From contig JAEOTO010000041.1 of assembly GCA_016839805.1 (NCBI GenBank), positions 1 through 40,277 on the forward strand: 40,277 bases of DNA. The letters are read 5' to 3'. Below the pieces are notes generated by a model. It was not told the origin of the DNA. It did not search any database and saw only the letters and a list, made by a program, of their open reading frames with translations. How positions within the stretch are numbered: position 1 is the first letter of the stretch; the number at the start of each line of letters is the position of its first letter. The position numbers and the translations under genes are program-made. This DNA is from Candidatus Hermodarchaeota archaeon (GTDB taxonomy: Archaea; Asgardarchaeota; Hermodarchaeia; Hermodarchaeales; Hermodarchaeaceae). Positions 8,932 through 16,860 of the stretch are shown here, piece after piece.

Positions 8932-9210
8932 TTAGGGAGAATCCGTAAGCTGGCGGGTTAATACCCAATAGGGCTTCCCAGGAACCCGATGGCGATAAAT
9001 CTCAAAGCGCTCACCAGATTCAACTTGCACAATGAAATAGTCTCGATGTTTGCGGCGATACCAGGTGCTTCGTAAGTCAAGGCGCCGGTTACTAGCTTCG
9101 ATCTTTGTAATCTTGTATTGTTTAGTTCGCCATGTGAAACTTGTCGGTGTTTCAAGGTCGACGACTTCCACATTGATGCGTTCCCCAATGAACTTGCCCT
9201 TACTAGCCAT
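8932..9210 (-). CDS. DUF6504-like small protein
   Basis: This is a 92-residue basic protein. The pattern FTWRTKQYKITKI, then RDYFIVQVESGERFEIYRHR, then YWVLTRQ resembles DUF6504. That family is a compact beta-rich domain often encoded near DNA-polymerase/repair genes in bacteria; here no such neighbour is present. It is convergent with the methyltransferase (9 nt between stops) and divergent from the PAC2 gene. Function unknown. Confidence 0.65.
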   Translation of the reverse strand: MASKGKFIGERINVEVVDLETPTSFTWRTKQYKITKIEASNRRLDLRSTWYRRKHRDYFIVQVESGERFEIYRHRVPGKPYWVLTRQLTDSP

Positions 9211-9272
9211 GTTATTTTCAGATTCTATTAAGCCCGTAACTTTTTTTACTCTCCGGCTTGCAATGAAACGCC

Positions 9273-10055
9273 ATGGAGGACAAAGACATTATGGTGGTTC
9301 AGGAAACACTTTTCGAGATTGTTGAGTTAGTCGAGCAACCTAAGGGTAAAAAACACGCTGTAATCGCCTTACCCGATGCCGGATTAGTCGGAACCATTGC
9401 AGGGATGCACCTGGTTCAGGCACTGAATTTACGTTTAATAGGCTATATCGATACTGAAGTGATGCCCCCAATTGCTGTCATTCATAATCGAAAGGCCAGA
9501 CCACCGATTCAATTGTATGCAAATGACGAGTTTTTGATTATTGTGTCAGAAATTCCACTTCCTGCTGAAGCTATGCGACCGGTATCTACAGCAATATTGC
9601 GGTATTTGCAGGAATTGGAGCCTAAGTCGATAACAGCTCTCGGAGGGTCTGCACTTCCACCAGCGCTTCGCACACAGGTTGAAACGCCTGAGGTGTTTGC
9701 TGTCGCCACCACAGAAACTGAATATGACCGAGTTAGTGACCACAAAATCAAGTTTCTCGATGAAGGTATTGTAGCTGGAGCATATGCAATTATCCTTCTG
9801 GAAGCACAGAGGCAAAAAATCCCTGTAACCTACGTTATGGCCCAATCGTTTCTGAACCTCCCTGATCCAGGAGCTGCAGCTGAAACGCTCAAAACCTTAG
9901 CTACTCTGACCGGGATTGCCATTCCTACTGAGAAGCTGATTGAAGGTGCCGAGGAGGTTCGTGTCCGAGTTCGTGACTTAATGAACCAAACAACTACAAC
10001 AATGCAGACAAGTGGTAAAGAGCAGGAGTTTCAGATTCCTGCCTTCTATTCGTGA
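9273..10055 (+). CDS. PAC2 family protein (archaeal proteasome assembly chaperone homologue)
   Basis: Archaeal PAC2 proteins (PbaA/PbaB type) are homologous to eukaryotic proteasome assembly chaperones. The 260-residue sequence shows the family hallmarks: VIALPDAGLVGTIAGMHLV at the N-terminus, the IVSEIPLP strand, ALGGSALPP, and the middle repeat FLDEGIVAGAYAIILLEA. It ends in a helical, polar tail. ATG 9291 is an alternative start and better matches relatives. An SD-led Hsp20 gene begins just after the stop, so the two form a protein-quality-control pair. Confidence 0.88.
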   Translation: MEDKDIMVVQETLFEIVELVEQPKGKKHAVIALPDAGLVGTIAGMHLVQALNLRLIGYIDTEVMPPIAVIHNRKARPPIQLYANDEFLIIVSEIPLPAEAMRPVSTAILRYLQELEPKSITALGGSALPPALRTQVETPEVFAVATTETEYDRVSDHKIKFLDEGIVAGAYAIILLEAQRQKIPVTYVMAQSFLNLPDPGAAAETLKTLATLTGIAIPTEKLIEGAEEVRVRVRDLMNQTTTTMQTSGKEQEFQIPAFYS

Positions 10056-10069
10056 GGAGGTGTCACGAG

Positions 10070-10540
10070 ATGCCTAAAGTAACCCGAGAAGACGAGAAGA
10101 AGGACGTTCTTCAACGCCTCGATAAGTCAGTGAAGGAGCTACAACGCCGATTCGATGAATTGTTTGCTCCCAGTAGAGATGTCCGGTTACGAATGCGTTC
10201 ACTCTGGGATGGCGACGCATGTTGCCTTGAAGCCCTAGGAGAAGTCGAAGAATCGGAGACCGAATACGTTGTAACTCTGGATTTGCCGATGGTGAATAAA
10301 GAAGACATTGAGATTTTAGTAATGGATGATCATCTAGCGGTTCAAGCGAAAATGCGCGCAGAAGTTCATTATGAACGCTGGGGCACTGTCCAACGGCAGA
10401 TACGGTTCCAACGCCTCGCAAAAAAGGTGCCACTTCCTAAGGATGCCGATTCGGATAAGATTCGAGCCTCCTTTAAGAGAGGGCTTTTAGAAATTCGTGT
10501 GCCAAAAATTGAGAAAATCAAACAAATTTCGATCGATTAA
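10070..10540 (+). CDS. hsp20: Hsp20 / small heat-shock protein
   Basis: This is an ATP-independent holdase that binds unfolding proteins. The N-terminal arm (about 60 residues) has a coiled helix ending RRFDELFAPSRD. The alpha-crystallin domain runs from EVEESETEYVVTLDLP to the end, with the KRGLLEIRVPK strand (the usual A-x-x-x-G-L-L motif reads SFKRGLLEI). The C-terminal IxI motif is weak (IKQISID). I chose ATG 10070 because GAGGAGGTG at 10054-10062 lies 7 nt before it; the upstream in-frame start at 10052 overlaps the PAC2 stop. Confidence 0.9.
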   Translation: MPKVTREDEKKDVLQRLDKSVKELQRRFDELFAPSRDVRLRMRSLWDGDACCLEALGEVEESETEYVVTLDLPMVNKEDIEILVMDDHLAVQAKMRAEVHYERWGTVQRQIRFQRLAKKVPLPKDADSDKIRASFKRGLLEIRVPKIEKIKQISID

Positions 10541-10555
10541 TTTCAGAGTAACGAA

Positions 10556-11110
10556 TTACAATTCTTGGATTTGTCTACTTGCTAGCAGAAGTCCAATGAT
10601 TGATACACAATCTGTGATTTCAGAGTTCTCTATCATTTCAAGGGTTTTTTGAAGGGGGACCTTGACAATTTTGATTTCCTCAGTTTCATCAGATTTGGCT
10701 TTAGAGCGTGTAAGGCCGTTTGCTAGAAAGATATAGCCTTTATCATCCATTATGGATTTGTTTGACCGCATTGTATTGAGTAGTTCGAATGATTTTGCAC
10801 GGTATCCAATTTCTTCACGCAGTTCACGTTGAGCGGCCTCTTGAGGCGTTTCACCTTCATCCATAGCACCTGAAGGGATTTCCCAAGTGACATCTCCTTG
10901 TATATAGCGATATTGACGAACCATTACAACGGATTCAGGTTCTATGATTGGGACAATACCAACGAAATCCGTAGGTGGTACTACTACACCATAGATTGTT
11001 TCATGCCCATTTGGAAGTTGAACATTATCTTCATATACTGTAATCCAAGGATTTTGATACACACATTTTCGGTTAAGACATTTCCAAGGTTGAATAAAGG
11101 GTTTTGACAC
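10556..11110 (-). CDS. Nudix hydrolase, ADP-ribose pyrophosphatase-like
   Basis: This enzyme hydrolyses nucleoside diphosphates linked to another moiety. The 184-residue protein carries a complete Nudix box, GAMDEGETPQEAAQREL followed by REEIGY (G-x5-E-x7-R-E-U-x-E-E-x-G-U). Upstream VVMVRQYRYIQGDVTWEIPSG matches the ADP-ribose pyrophosphatase subgroup. It starts with WKCLNRKCVYQNPWITVYED, where two Cys are present but no zinc ribbon is evident. It lies 31 nt downstream of the ThDP enzyme on the same strand and may share its transcript. Confidence 0.9.
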   Translation of the reverse strand: MSKPFIQPWKCLNRKCVYQNPWITVYEDNVQLPNGHETIYGVVVPPTDFVGIVPIIEPESVVMVRQYRYIQGDVTWEIPSGAMDEGETPQEAAQRELREEIGYRAKSFELLNTMRSNKSIMDDKGYIFLANGLTRSKAKSDETEEIKIVKVPLQKTLEMIENSEITDCVSIIGLLLASRQIQEL

Positions 11111-11141
11111 GCAGATCCCTCCTTAGACAGCCTTTCTAATC

Positions 11142-12911
11142 TTAGCTTGCCACAGCTTCAGTGACAGTTTTTTTCTCTTTCTTCTCTTCCTCGACTGGAA
11201 GTGGTTTACAGCCTTCGAGCCACATTGACCCCACAAGCACTAATTCAGGTGGATTAAGATTGGCATCTCGATCAATGATTACATCAATGACTGCCGGTAG
11301 TTTTGATTTTACAGCCCGTTTGAGAGCCGGACGGATCTCCTTGGCGTCTGTGACACGTTCACCATAGCAGCCCATCGCTTTTGCCACTTGATCATATCGA
11401 ACATCGGTAAAGTCAACCTGGTAAAAGCGGTCATCGAAAAGGAGATGCTGCACCCCCGCTATCATTCCAAACCGCCGATCATTCGCGATTACAGCAACGA
11501 TGGGTGTGTTGTGTCGGGCAGCAGTTTCTAATTCTTGAATGTTAAACATAAAGGAGCCATCCCCGCTGATTAGATACACTTGCCGGTCAGGATGGTTAAG
11601 TTGTGCACTAATAGCATAAGGGAGGCCCGCACCTAAGTGCCCAGATTCAGTGGCACAGAGATAGGTGCGCGGTTCATAGATACGATTAATGTTTAATGTC
11701 CAAAGGTTGGTGTTACCACCATCTACCACGCTAATAGCGCGTCGGTCGAAGAAGTCACGAACCTCCTTAATAAGGCGCAGAGGATGAATTGGTTTGTCAT
11801 CTTTAGAAGCGATGTCTAGCTGGGACTGGACCCACCTATCACGGGATTGCTGGCATTGCTCAAGTAGCGTGGAGGGGGGTTTAGGTTCGCTGCGACGGGT
11901 GACCTCTGAGAGAAGGAACTGGAGAGTGCTTTTGGCATCGCCAACTAATGCTAAATCTACTTCCCGATTTAAACCGATCATATCGCCTGCAATGTCAATT
12001 TGGATAAGTTTTTGTGCATCGCTTAACTTCCAACCCGGGGGTTTCCCCCAGAAGTCAAGATCACTAAGCCGTCCGCCTACCAATAGAACGAGATCAGCAC
12101 AATTTTGGGCAAAGGCTCCCGTTTGAAGGCCGGGATTGAAAGCTAGTGCGTGATCTTCAGGAATCGAACCTCGGGCAGCGGGACTCATGCTAACTGGTGA
12201 AGATAAGTGCTCGGCGAGTTTAATGAGTTCTTCCGAGGCATTGGCCCTTAGTACACCAGAACCTGCATGAATGAGAGGAAATTCTGCTTCAAGGAGCATT
12301 TGTGCGGCTTTACCGATGAGTTGCGGATCAGCAGTGGGAGGTGTGATGCGTCGGTATCGATTTGGAGGTTGAATTTGTGGTGATTGATCAACGGTTCCAT
12401 AGAGAACATCGGAGGGAATATCAAGATGTACAGGACCAGGTCTCCCGGATAGAGCAATGCGAAAAGCATGTTGGATAAGCTGAGGAATGCGTTCAATCTT
12501 CCAAGCAACAGCATTCCATTTTACAATGGGTTTGAATAAATTAAGCTGGTCGAGAGCCTGTGTCATCCCCGTATCGGGATAAATGCGCCACGTCTGATTC
12601 TGAGCGGTAAGAACTACTATCGGAACACTATCAGCATAAGCAGCATATACGCCACCAACAAGATTCACAGCTCCTGGACCCACGGTTCCTAAGCAAATCC
12701 CGGGCTTCCTTGTTGTCCGGGCATAGGCATCGGCCATATGTGCTGCAGCAGCCTCATGCCGGGTCGTAATAAATTCGATGCCAAGTTCATCACCTTTTCG
12801 GGCAAGAACATCAAAGAAAGAATTCCATTGGTCACCGATAATTCCAAAGATATATCGGACTTGCTCATTGGCTAGACATTGGGCGAGAATTTCTCCACCT
12901 GAAATTGGCAA
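11142..12911 (-). CDS. Thiamine-diphosphate-dependent enzyme, acetolactate-synthase-like
   Basis: The 589-residue protein has the three-domain plan of the family. The N-terminal PYR domain has catalytic Glu53 in TRHEAAAAHMADAYAR and GTVGPGAVNLVGG. The central domain has VLLVGGRLSDLDFW. The C-terminal PP domain has the ThDP motif SGDGSFMFNIQELETA ending near N457 and NDRRFGM. IlvB, oxalyl-CoA decarboxylase, glyoxylate carboligase and benzoylformate decarboxylase share this plan. No IlvN/IlvH regulatory subunit is nearby, so a catabolic carboligase or decarboxylase is as likely as valine/isoleucine synthesis. A Lys/Glu-rich tail follows residue 570. Confidence 0.9.
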   Translation of the reverse strand: MPISGGEILAQCLANEQVRYIFGIIGDQWNSFFDVLARKGDELGIEFITTRHEAAAAHMADAYARTTRKPGICLGTVGPGAVNLVGGVYAAYADSVPIVVLTAQNQTWRIYPDTGMTQALDQLNLFKPIVKWNAVAWKIERIPQLIQHAFRIALSGRPGPVHLDIPSDVLYGTVDQSPQIQPPNRYRRITPPTADPQLIGKAAQMLLEAEFPLIHAGSGVLRANASEELIKLAEHLSSPVSMSPAARGSIPEDHALAFNPGLQTGAFAQNCADLVLLVGGRLSDLDFWGKPPGWKLSDAQKLIQIDIAGDMIGLNREVDLALVGDAKSTLQFLLSEVTRRSEPKPPSTLLEQCQQSRDRWVQSQLDIASKDDKPIHPLRLIKEVRDFFDRRAISVVDGGNTNLWTLNINRIYEPRTYLCATESGHLGAGLPYAISAQLNHPDRQVYLISGDGSFMFNIQELETAARHNTPIVAVIANDRRFGMIAGVQHLLFDDRFYQVDFTDVRYDQVAKAMGCYGERVTDAKEIRPALKRAVKSKLPAVIDVIIDRDANLNPPELVLVGSMWLEGCKPLPVEEEKKEKKTVTEAVAS

Positions 12912-13011
12912 AATATTATACCTCCGAAGGGATTTTCGAGTTGTGAGATGTAGTGTGTTTCATCTTCTTATTTCATGCAGTTTATTGAAATTTGAGTAAC
13001 TTTTAAGTAGG

Positions 13012-13031
13012 TTATGAATATATATTCATAA
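13012..13031. promoter_or_regulatory. Perfect 20-bp palindrome before the first DUF134 gene
   Basis: TTATGAATATATATTCATAA is a perfect inverted repeat ending one base before the GTG start of the DUF134 gene. The position suits an operator for autoregulation of the downstream Fe-S cluster. Its AT-rich core could instead be part of the promoter. Confidence 0.6.
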
Positions 13032-13032
13032 T

Positions 13033-13479
13033 GTGCCAAGACCATATAAACGCAGGTTTGTCCGTGCAGAACCCAATGTTACCTACTACAAACCCCGAGG
13101 AATTCCCATCGGAACAATTGGAGAGGTAGTACTCAATATCGATGAGTTTGAAGCGCTTCGCGTGAAGGATCATTTGGGACTTCCTCAAAAGGAAGCCGCG
13201 CAGCAACTCAAAGTGTCACAACCCACTCTGCATCGGATTTTAAAATCTGCTCATGCAAAAGTGGCACATGCCCTGGTGAACGGGATGGCTCTCCGGATTG
13301 ACGGAGGACCCTACGATTTACCCAAAGTGCGTTGGTTCCGCTGTTTTACTTGTCAAACCCAGTGGACTGAACCATTTGGTACTGGTCGACCAGAAGTTTG
13401 CCCGCGGTGTGATAGTCACTATTTGCGTCGGTTGGCACCTTCAGAAATCGGAGAAAAACAAAGTGATGAAAAATTATGA
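13033..13479 (+). CDS. DUF134 family HTH regulator with zinc ribbon
   Basis: DUF134 proteins are putative DNA-binding proteins with a sigma70-region-4-like HTH. The 148-residue protein has the N-terminal PRPYKRRFV, then VVLNIDEFEALRVKDHLGL and the HTH EAAQQLKVSQPTLHRILKSA. A C-terminal zinc ribbon CFTCQTQW and CPRCDSHY is an added feature. The start is GTG, directly after the palindrome. It overlaps the next gene by ATGA, so it leads an operon with two NifX-like proteins and two MinD ATPases. It probably senses metal or Fe-S status; that is inference. Confidence 0.85.
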   Translation: MPRPYKRRFVRAEPNVTYYKPRGIPIGTIGEVVLNIDEFEALRVKDHLGLPQKEAAQQLKVSQPTLHRILKSAHAKVAHALVNGMALRIDGGPYDLPKVRWFRCFTCQTQWTEPFGTGRPEVCPRCDSHYLRRLAPSEIGEKQSDEKL

Positions 13480-13889
13480 AAATATGTATATCCGCACAAG
13501 GTCCTACCCTTGATGCACCCATTGATCCTCGATTTGGTCGTTGTGCTAATTTCATATTCATTGATCCTGAGACAATGCAATTTAACACGATCCCCAACCC
13601 TGGAGCAATGGCAGGCGGTGGCGCAGGCATTCAAGCCGCACAATTTGTCGTTGATCAAGGAGTTTCGGCAGTATTGACCGGAAATGTTGGACCAAATGCA
13701 TATAATGCGTTGAATGCTGGAGGCGTGGCAGTGTTCATAGGAGTTTATGGAACAGTTCGAAATGCTGTTGAACAATATAAAGCGGGACAATTGAGTCCTA
13801 CATCTTCTTCGACAACACCTGCCCATACTGGAATGGGAGGCGGTAGAGGTCGGGGTGGAGGCATGGGAAGAGGAAGATATCCAGGTTAA
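13476..13889 (+). CDS. NifX/NifB-type dinitrogenase cofactor-domain protein, Gly/Arg-rich tail
   Basis: This is a domain of the Fe-Mo cofactor carrier superfamily, common in anaerobes lacking nitrogenase, where it accompanies MinD-type ATPases. The 137-residue sequence starts MKICISAQGPTLDAPIDPRF with GRCANFIFID, then GGGAGIQAAQFVVDQGVSAV and NVGPNAYNALNAGGV. It ends in a GMGGGRGRGGGMGRGRYPG tail. There is no nitrogenase gene in the window, so the cluster is more likely used for another metal or Fe-S cofactor. Confidence 0.87.
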   Translation: MKICISAQGPTLDAPIDPRFGRCANFIFIDPETMQFNTIPNPGAMAGGGAGIQAAQFVVDQGVSAVLTGNVGPNAYNALNAGGVAVFIGVYGTVRNAVEQYKAGQLSPTSSSTTPAHTGMGGGRGRGGGMGRGRYPG

Positions 13890-13922
13890 ATGTAAAATAG
13901 AAAGCAAGTCGGAGGAATTGAT

Positions 13923-14297
13923 ATGGTGGAACGTGTTGTAATTCCAGTATTAGATGATTCAGGTAAAACCAGTCGTCTGTCGGCACATTTCGGTCGAGCC
14001 CCGTTTTTTGCTGTGGTTGAAGTCAAAGAAGATGGGAATATTGAGAGCCTAAAATTTCTGCCTAATCGGAGTCAGCACTTAGGAGGATCGGGTCGTCCGC
14101 CGGATGTTATCCTTAGTTTTGCACCGAATGTTGTAATTACCTTTGGGATGGGCCCTCGTGCTATGCGGAGGTTCCAGGCTGAAGGTGTTGCTGTGATGCA
14201 GGCATCCTCTGAATATCTGGGGGATGTCCTTTCTGCCTTTACCCGAAATGAATTGTCTGAGCTAACTGAGGGGTGTCGTGACGCTCGTCATAAATAG
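13923..14297 (+). CDS. Second NifX-type cofactor-domain protein
   Basis: This 124-residue paralogue of the preceding gene has IPVLDDSGKTSRLSAHFGRA then PFFAVVEVKEDG. The central segment DVILSFAPNVVITFGMGP and RRFQAEGVAVMQAS follows the family pattern of a flexible N-terminal metal loop and a Rossmann-like core. It lacks the Gly/Arg tail. A purine-rich GGAGG sits at 13911-13915 before ATG 13923. It is part of the same operon. Confidence 0.85.
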   Translation: MVERVVIPVLDDSGKTSRLSAHFGRAPFFAVVEVKEDGNIESLKFLPNRSQHLGGSGRPPDVILSFAPNVVITFGMGPRAMRRFQAEGVAVMQASSEYLGDVLSAFTRNELSELTEGCRDARHK

Positions 14298-14328
14298 TAA
14301 GGCAAAGATCCAAGGGCAACCTTAGTAG

Positions 14329-15183
14329 GTGTGCGAAGTGAATATTGCAATTGCCAGTGGTAAAGGAGGTACTGGAAAAACCTCTGTTTCCGTGAATCTT
14401 GCCCTTTCTGTACCTGGCCCAGTTCAAGTGTTGGATTGTGATGCAGACGCGCCAAATGTGCATACTTTGCTTCCGCTAAAGACCGAGGAGATAGAACCAG
14501 TTTTTACTATGATTCCTGAATTTGATGAGGTAAAATGTACACAATCAAAAAAATGTGCAGCCTTCTGTCCTAACCACGCAATCTTCGTTGGTAAAAAGGG
14601 GATTCAGTTCTTTCCTGAACTGTGCTACGGTTGTGGCGGATGTATTTTGAGCTGTCCGAATCAGGCCATCAAAGAGGGTAAACGGCAGCTGGGTGTAACG
14701 AAAAGCGGGTTAACTGCAGAAGGTGTGCAGGTTGTTTATGGGGATCTTAATGTCGGTGAACCGCTTGTTGTCCCTGTAATAAAAGCAGTCAAAAATAAAG
14801 CAAGCAAACAGAATGGAGTTACTGTAATTCTTGATTGTCCCCCTGGTGTATCTTGTCCAATGGTAGAATCCGTTCATGGTTCAGATTATTGTCTTTTAGT
14901 CACGGAACCGACACCATTTGGTTTACATGATCTGCAACTAGCAGTTGATACTATCCGTCAACTTGAAATACCAATCGGTGTTGTCGTGAATAGAGCGGGA
15001 ATTGGAGATAAACAGGTCTATTCCTATTGTGCCAGTGAGCACCTTCCAATTTTATTAGAGATTCCGCATAGCCGTAAAATTGCTGAGCTCTTTGCAGAAG
15101 GTATCCCCTTTGTCACGCAGTTACCTGAATGGCAACCCAAGTTTGAAGACCTTTTTCGCACGATTGAGGAGAGGATTGAATAA
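14329..15183 (+). CDS. MinD-superfamily P-loop ATPase with inserted ferredoxin domain (first)
   Basis: This 284-residue NTPase belongs to the Mrp/NBP35/MinD group that assembles or inserts metal clusters. The deviant Walker A SGKGGTGKTSVSVNLA is near residue 10, and DCDADAPNVH follows. Two inserted 4Fe-4S motifs, CTQSKKCAAFCP and CYGCGGCILSCP, lie near residues 65-110. Switch II is DCPPGVSCP and the late part has VVNRAGIGDK. The start is GTG (14329, or GTG 14338). Its stop overlaps the start of its paralogue (TAATG), implying coupled translation and a heterodimer. Confidence 0.92.
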   Translation: MCEVNIAIASGKGGTGKTSVSVNLALSVPGPVQVLDCDADAPNVHTLLPLKTEEIEPVFTMIPEFDEVKCTQSKKCAAFCPNHAIFVGKKGIQFFPELCYGCGGCILSCPNQAIKEGKRQLGVTKSGLTAEGVQVVYGDLNVGEPLVVPVIKAVKNKASKQNGVTVILDCPPGVSCPMVESVHGSDYCLLVTEPTPFGLHDLQLAVDTIRQLEIPIGVVVNRAGIGDKQVYSYCASEHLPILLEIPHSRKIAELFAEGIPFVTQLPEWQPKFEDLFRTIEERIE

Positions 15184-16052
15184 TGAAAGAATTAGTAATT
15201 GTAAGCGGAAAAGGTGGCACAGGAAAAACAACGATTACAGCTTCGTTAACAGTCTTAGCCTCCGATCCGATTATTGCCGATTGTGATGTTGATGCACCCA
15301 ATTTACATTTACTTCTAGGACCCGATATTCAATTTTCTGATGAGTTTATTGAGTCTAAAGTAGCAGTAATTAATCCTGAGTTATGTAATCAATGTGGTGT
15401 TTGTGAAAGCGCATGTAAGTTTGATGCGATTTCTTCTGATTTTAAAGTTGATCCAATCTTGTGTGAGGGATGTGGTGTCTGTTTCATCAGTTGTCCAGTT
15501 AACGCGATAGAAATGCAGGAACGTCTTTCAGGTTACATCTATACCTCAAAGACCAATTATGGACCTATGGCTCATGCACTGTTACTTCCAGGTGAAAGCA
15601 ATTCAGGGAAATTAGTTACTCGCGTTCGGGCACTTGCCTCTAAGTTAGCAGAAAAACATGAGAGAGATCTCATCTTAACGGATGGGCCACCGGGATTAGC
15701 CTGCGCGGCTATAGCGACCATTACTGGCGCCTCAGCAGGTCTAGTTGTTACCGAGCCCACAGTTCCAGCCATTCATGACTTGAAACGCGTTCTTGAACTT
15801 TTCCAGCACTTTAAAATCCCTGTGATGGTTCTTATCAATAAAGCTGATTTGCATATCCGGAAATCCAAGGAAATTGCTGACTATTGTCAACGAAATGATA
15901 TTCCTATAGTAGGCCAATTGGATTATGACCTGAAAATGTATGAAGCAGTTGTTGCTGGGCGACCGATAGTTGAATATGCACCCTCAATTAAACTCTCAAA
16001 AGCGTTGAAGGCGATTTGGAAAAGGGTTGAGAAACAGCTAGATGCATTCTAG
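15183..16052 (+). CDS. MinD-superfamily P-loop ATPase with inserted ferredoxin domain (second)
   Basis: This 289-residue paralogue of the preceding ATPase has Walker A SGKGGTGKTTITASL, DCDVDAPNLHLLLGP, two inserted clusters CNQCGVCESACKF and CEGCGVCFISCP, switch DGPPGLACAA and LINKADLH. The pair plus NifX-like proteins is a recurring archaeal/bacterial module, presumably for ATP-driven handling of an Fe-S or other metal cofactor. It is the last gene of the operon that starts at the palindrome; the next gene is convergent. Confidence 0.92.
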   Translation: MKELVIVSGKGGTGKTTITASLTVLASDPIIADCDVDAPNLHLLLGPDIQFSDEFIESKVAVINPELCNQCGVCESACKFDAISSDFKVDPILCEGCGVCFISCPVNAIEMQERLSGYIYTSKTNYGPMAHALLLPGESNSGKLVTRVRALASKLAEKHERDLILTDGPPGLACAAIATITGASAGLVVTEPTVPAIHDLKRVLELFQHFKIPVMVLINKADLHIRKSKEIADYCQRNDIPIVGQLDYDLKMYEAVVAGRPIVEYAPSIKLSKALKAIWKRVEKQLDAF

Positions 16053-16103
16053 GAGGATTTGAGAGGAACTATAATTTCGCGTAAATTTCTGGATTACGGT
16101 GAG

Positions 16104-16400
16104 CTATTTCCCAACTTTTGCTCCACAGCTAGAACAATAGTTTGCGCCAGGAGGTATTGGGGAATTACAGTTCAAGCAATAATTGATTCCTGGAGAAAAT
16201 TGGTCTGGGAATGGAGGGGTTTGATCAGAAGGAGGTCTGACGTTTTGTTGATACATATACCAGCAGCTTCCGGGTCCATAAAGCCATCCCGGGCGTTGCC
16301 AAGGTGGTAAATGGGAGAATGGTCCATTACCTGGCCAAGTTCCTTGATTTCGACCACGACCACGTCCTCGGTTTCCACGTTGTGCCATTTGATGCATCAC
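16104..16400 (-). CDS. Arg/Gly-rich small protein with C-terminal double-CxxC zinc ribbon
   Basis: This is a 98-residue protein. The N-terminus is RGNRGRGRGRNQG, followed by an aromatic Pro/Gly region (LPPWQRPGWLYGPGSCWYMY). A zinc ribbon CLNCNSPIPPGANYCSSCG closes the protein. It is transcribed divergently from the second DUF134 gene, 88 nt apart, across two copies of a TGTG-N6-CACA element. That layout suggests joint regulation with the Fe-S cluster. No named function. Confidence 0.72.
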   Translation of the reverse strand: MMHQMAQRGNRGRGRGRNQGTWPGNGPFSHLPPWQRPGWLYGPGSCWYMYQQNVRPPSDQTPPFPDQFSPGINYCLNCNSPIPPGANYCSSCGAKVGK

Positions 16401-16407
16401 CTCTTTT

Positions 16408-16444
16408 TGTGTTTATGCACATATTTATTTTGTGATTATGCACA
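16408..16444. promoter_or_regulatory. Pair of TGTG-N6-CACA operator-like boxes in a divergent promoter
   Basis: TGTGTTTATGCACA (16408-16421) and TGTGATTATGCACA (16431-16444) differ at one base and lie 23 bp apart, about two helical turns, on the same face. They sit between the divergent starts at 16400 and 16489. A TATA-like TATATAAA follows at 16450-16457 for the plus-strand gene. They probably bind the adjacent DUF134 protein; that is inference. Confidence 0.65.
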
Positions 16445-16488
16445 GAAATATATAAATGTACCCATAATACAACTTATGATGAGTAAAA

Positions 16489-16812
16489 ATGCGATATCGT
16501 CGTGGTTGGCGCGGGCGAGGACGCCCCCCAAAACCAGTCAGTTTGGGTCAAATACCTACACCCACAACTTTCACTCCAAACGTGGTAAAAAATTCAGTTC
16601 CGGTAACTCTCTTTGCTTCGGAACTGGAAGCAATGCGTCTAGTCGATCAACAAGACCTTGATCAGAAGAACGCAGGAAAAAAGATGAATGTATCAAGAGG
16701 AACCGTGTGGAGACTGCTTCAAAGTGGTCGTAAGAAAGTTGTTACGGCGTTAACGGAAAACCGATCCCTCATTATAAGCATCGAGAGCCCCAAAGATAAT
16801 AACACTTCATAA
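16489..16812 (+). CDS. DUF134 family HTH protein (short form)
   Basis: This 107-residue relative of the regulator at 13033 lacks its zinc ribbon. The N-terminus is Arg-rich (RYRRGWRGRGRPPKPVSLG), followed by VTLFASELEAMRLVDQQDL and the HTH KNAGKKMNVSRGTVWRLLQ. It is likely a DNA-binding regulator of the divergent zinc-ribbon gene and perhaps of the neighbouring cluster. Confidence 0.82.
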   Translation: MRYRRGWRGRGRPPKPVSLGQIPTPTTFTPNVVKNSVPVTLFASELEAMRLVDQQDLDQKNAGKKMNVSRGTVWRLLQSGRKKVVTALTENRSLIISIESPKDNNTS

Positions 16813-16860
16813 TACAACTCAAGTGACACCCATGAATAGAAAAAAGGGTCGAACCCTGTT

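Noticed and set aside
13476..16052. Nitrogenase cofactor operon
   Set aside because: NifX-like and MinD proteins occur without nitrogenase in many anaerobes, and no nifHDK, nifE/N or nifB is present.
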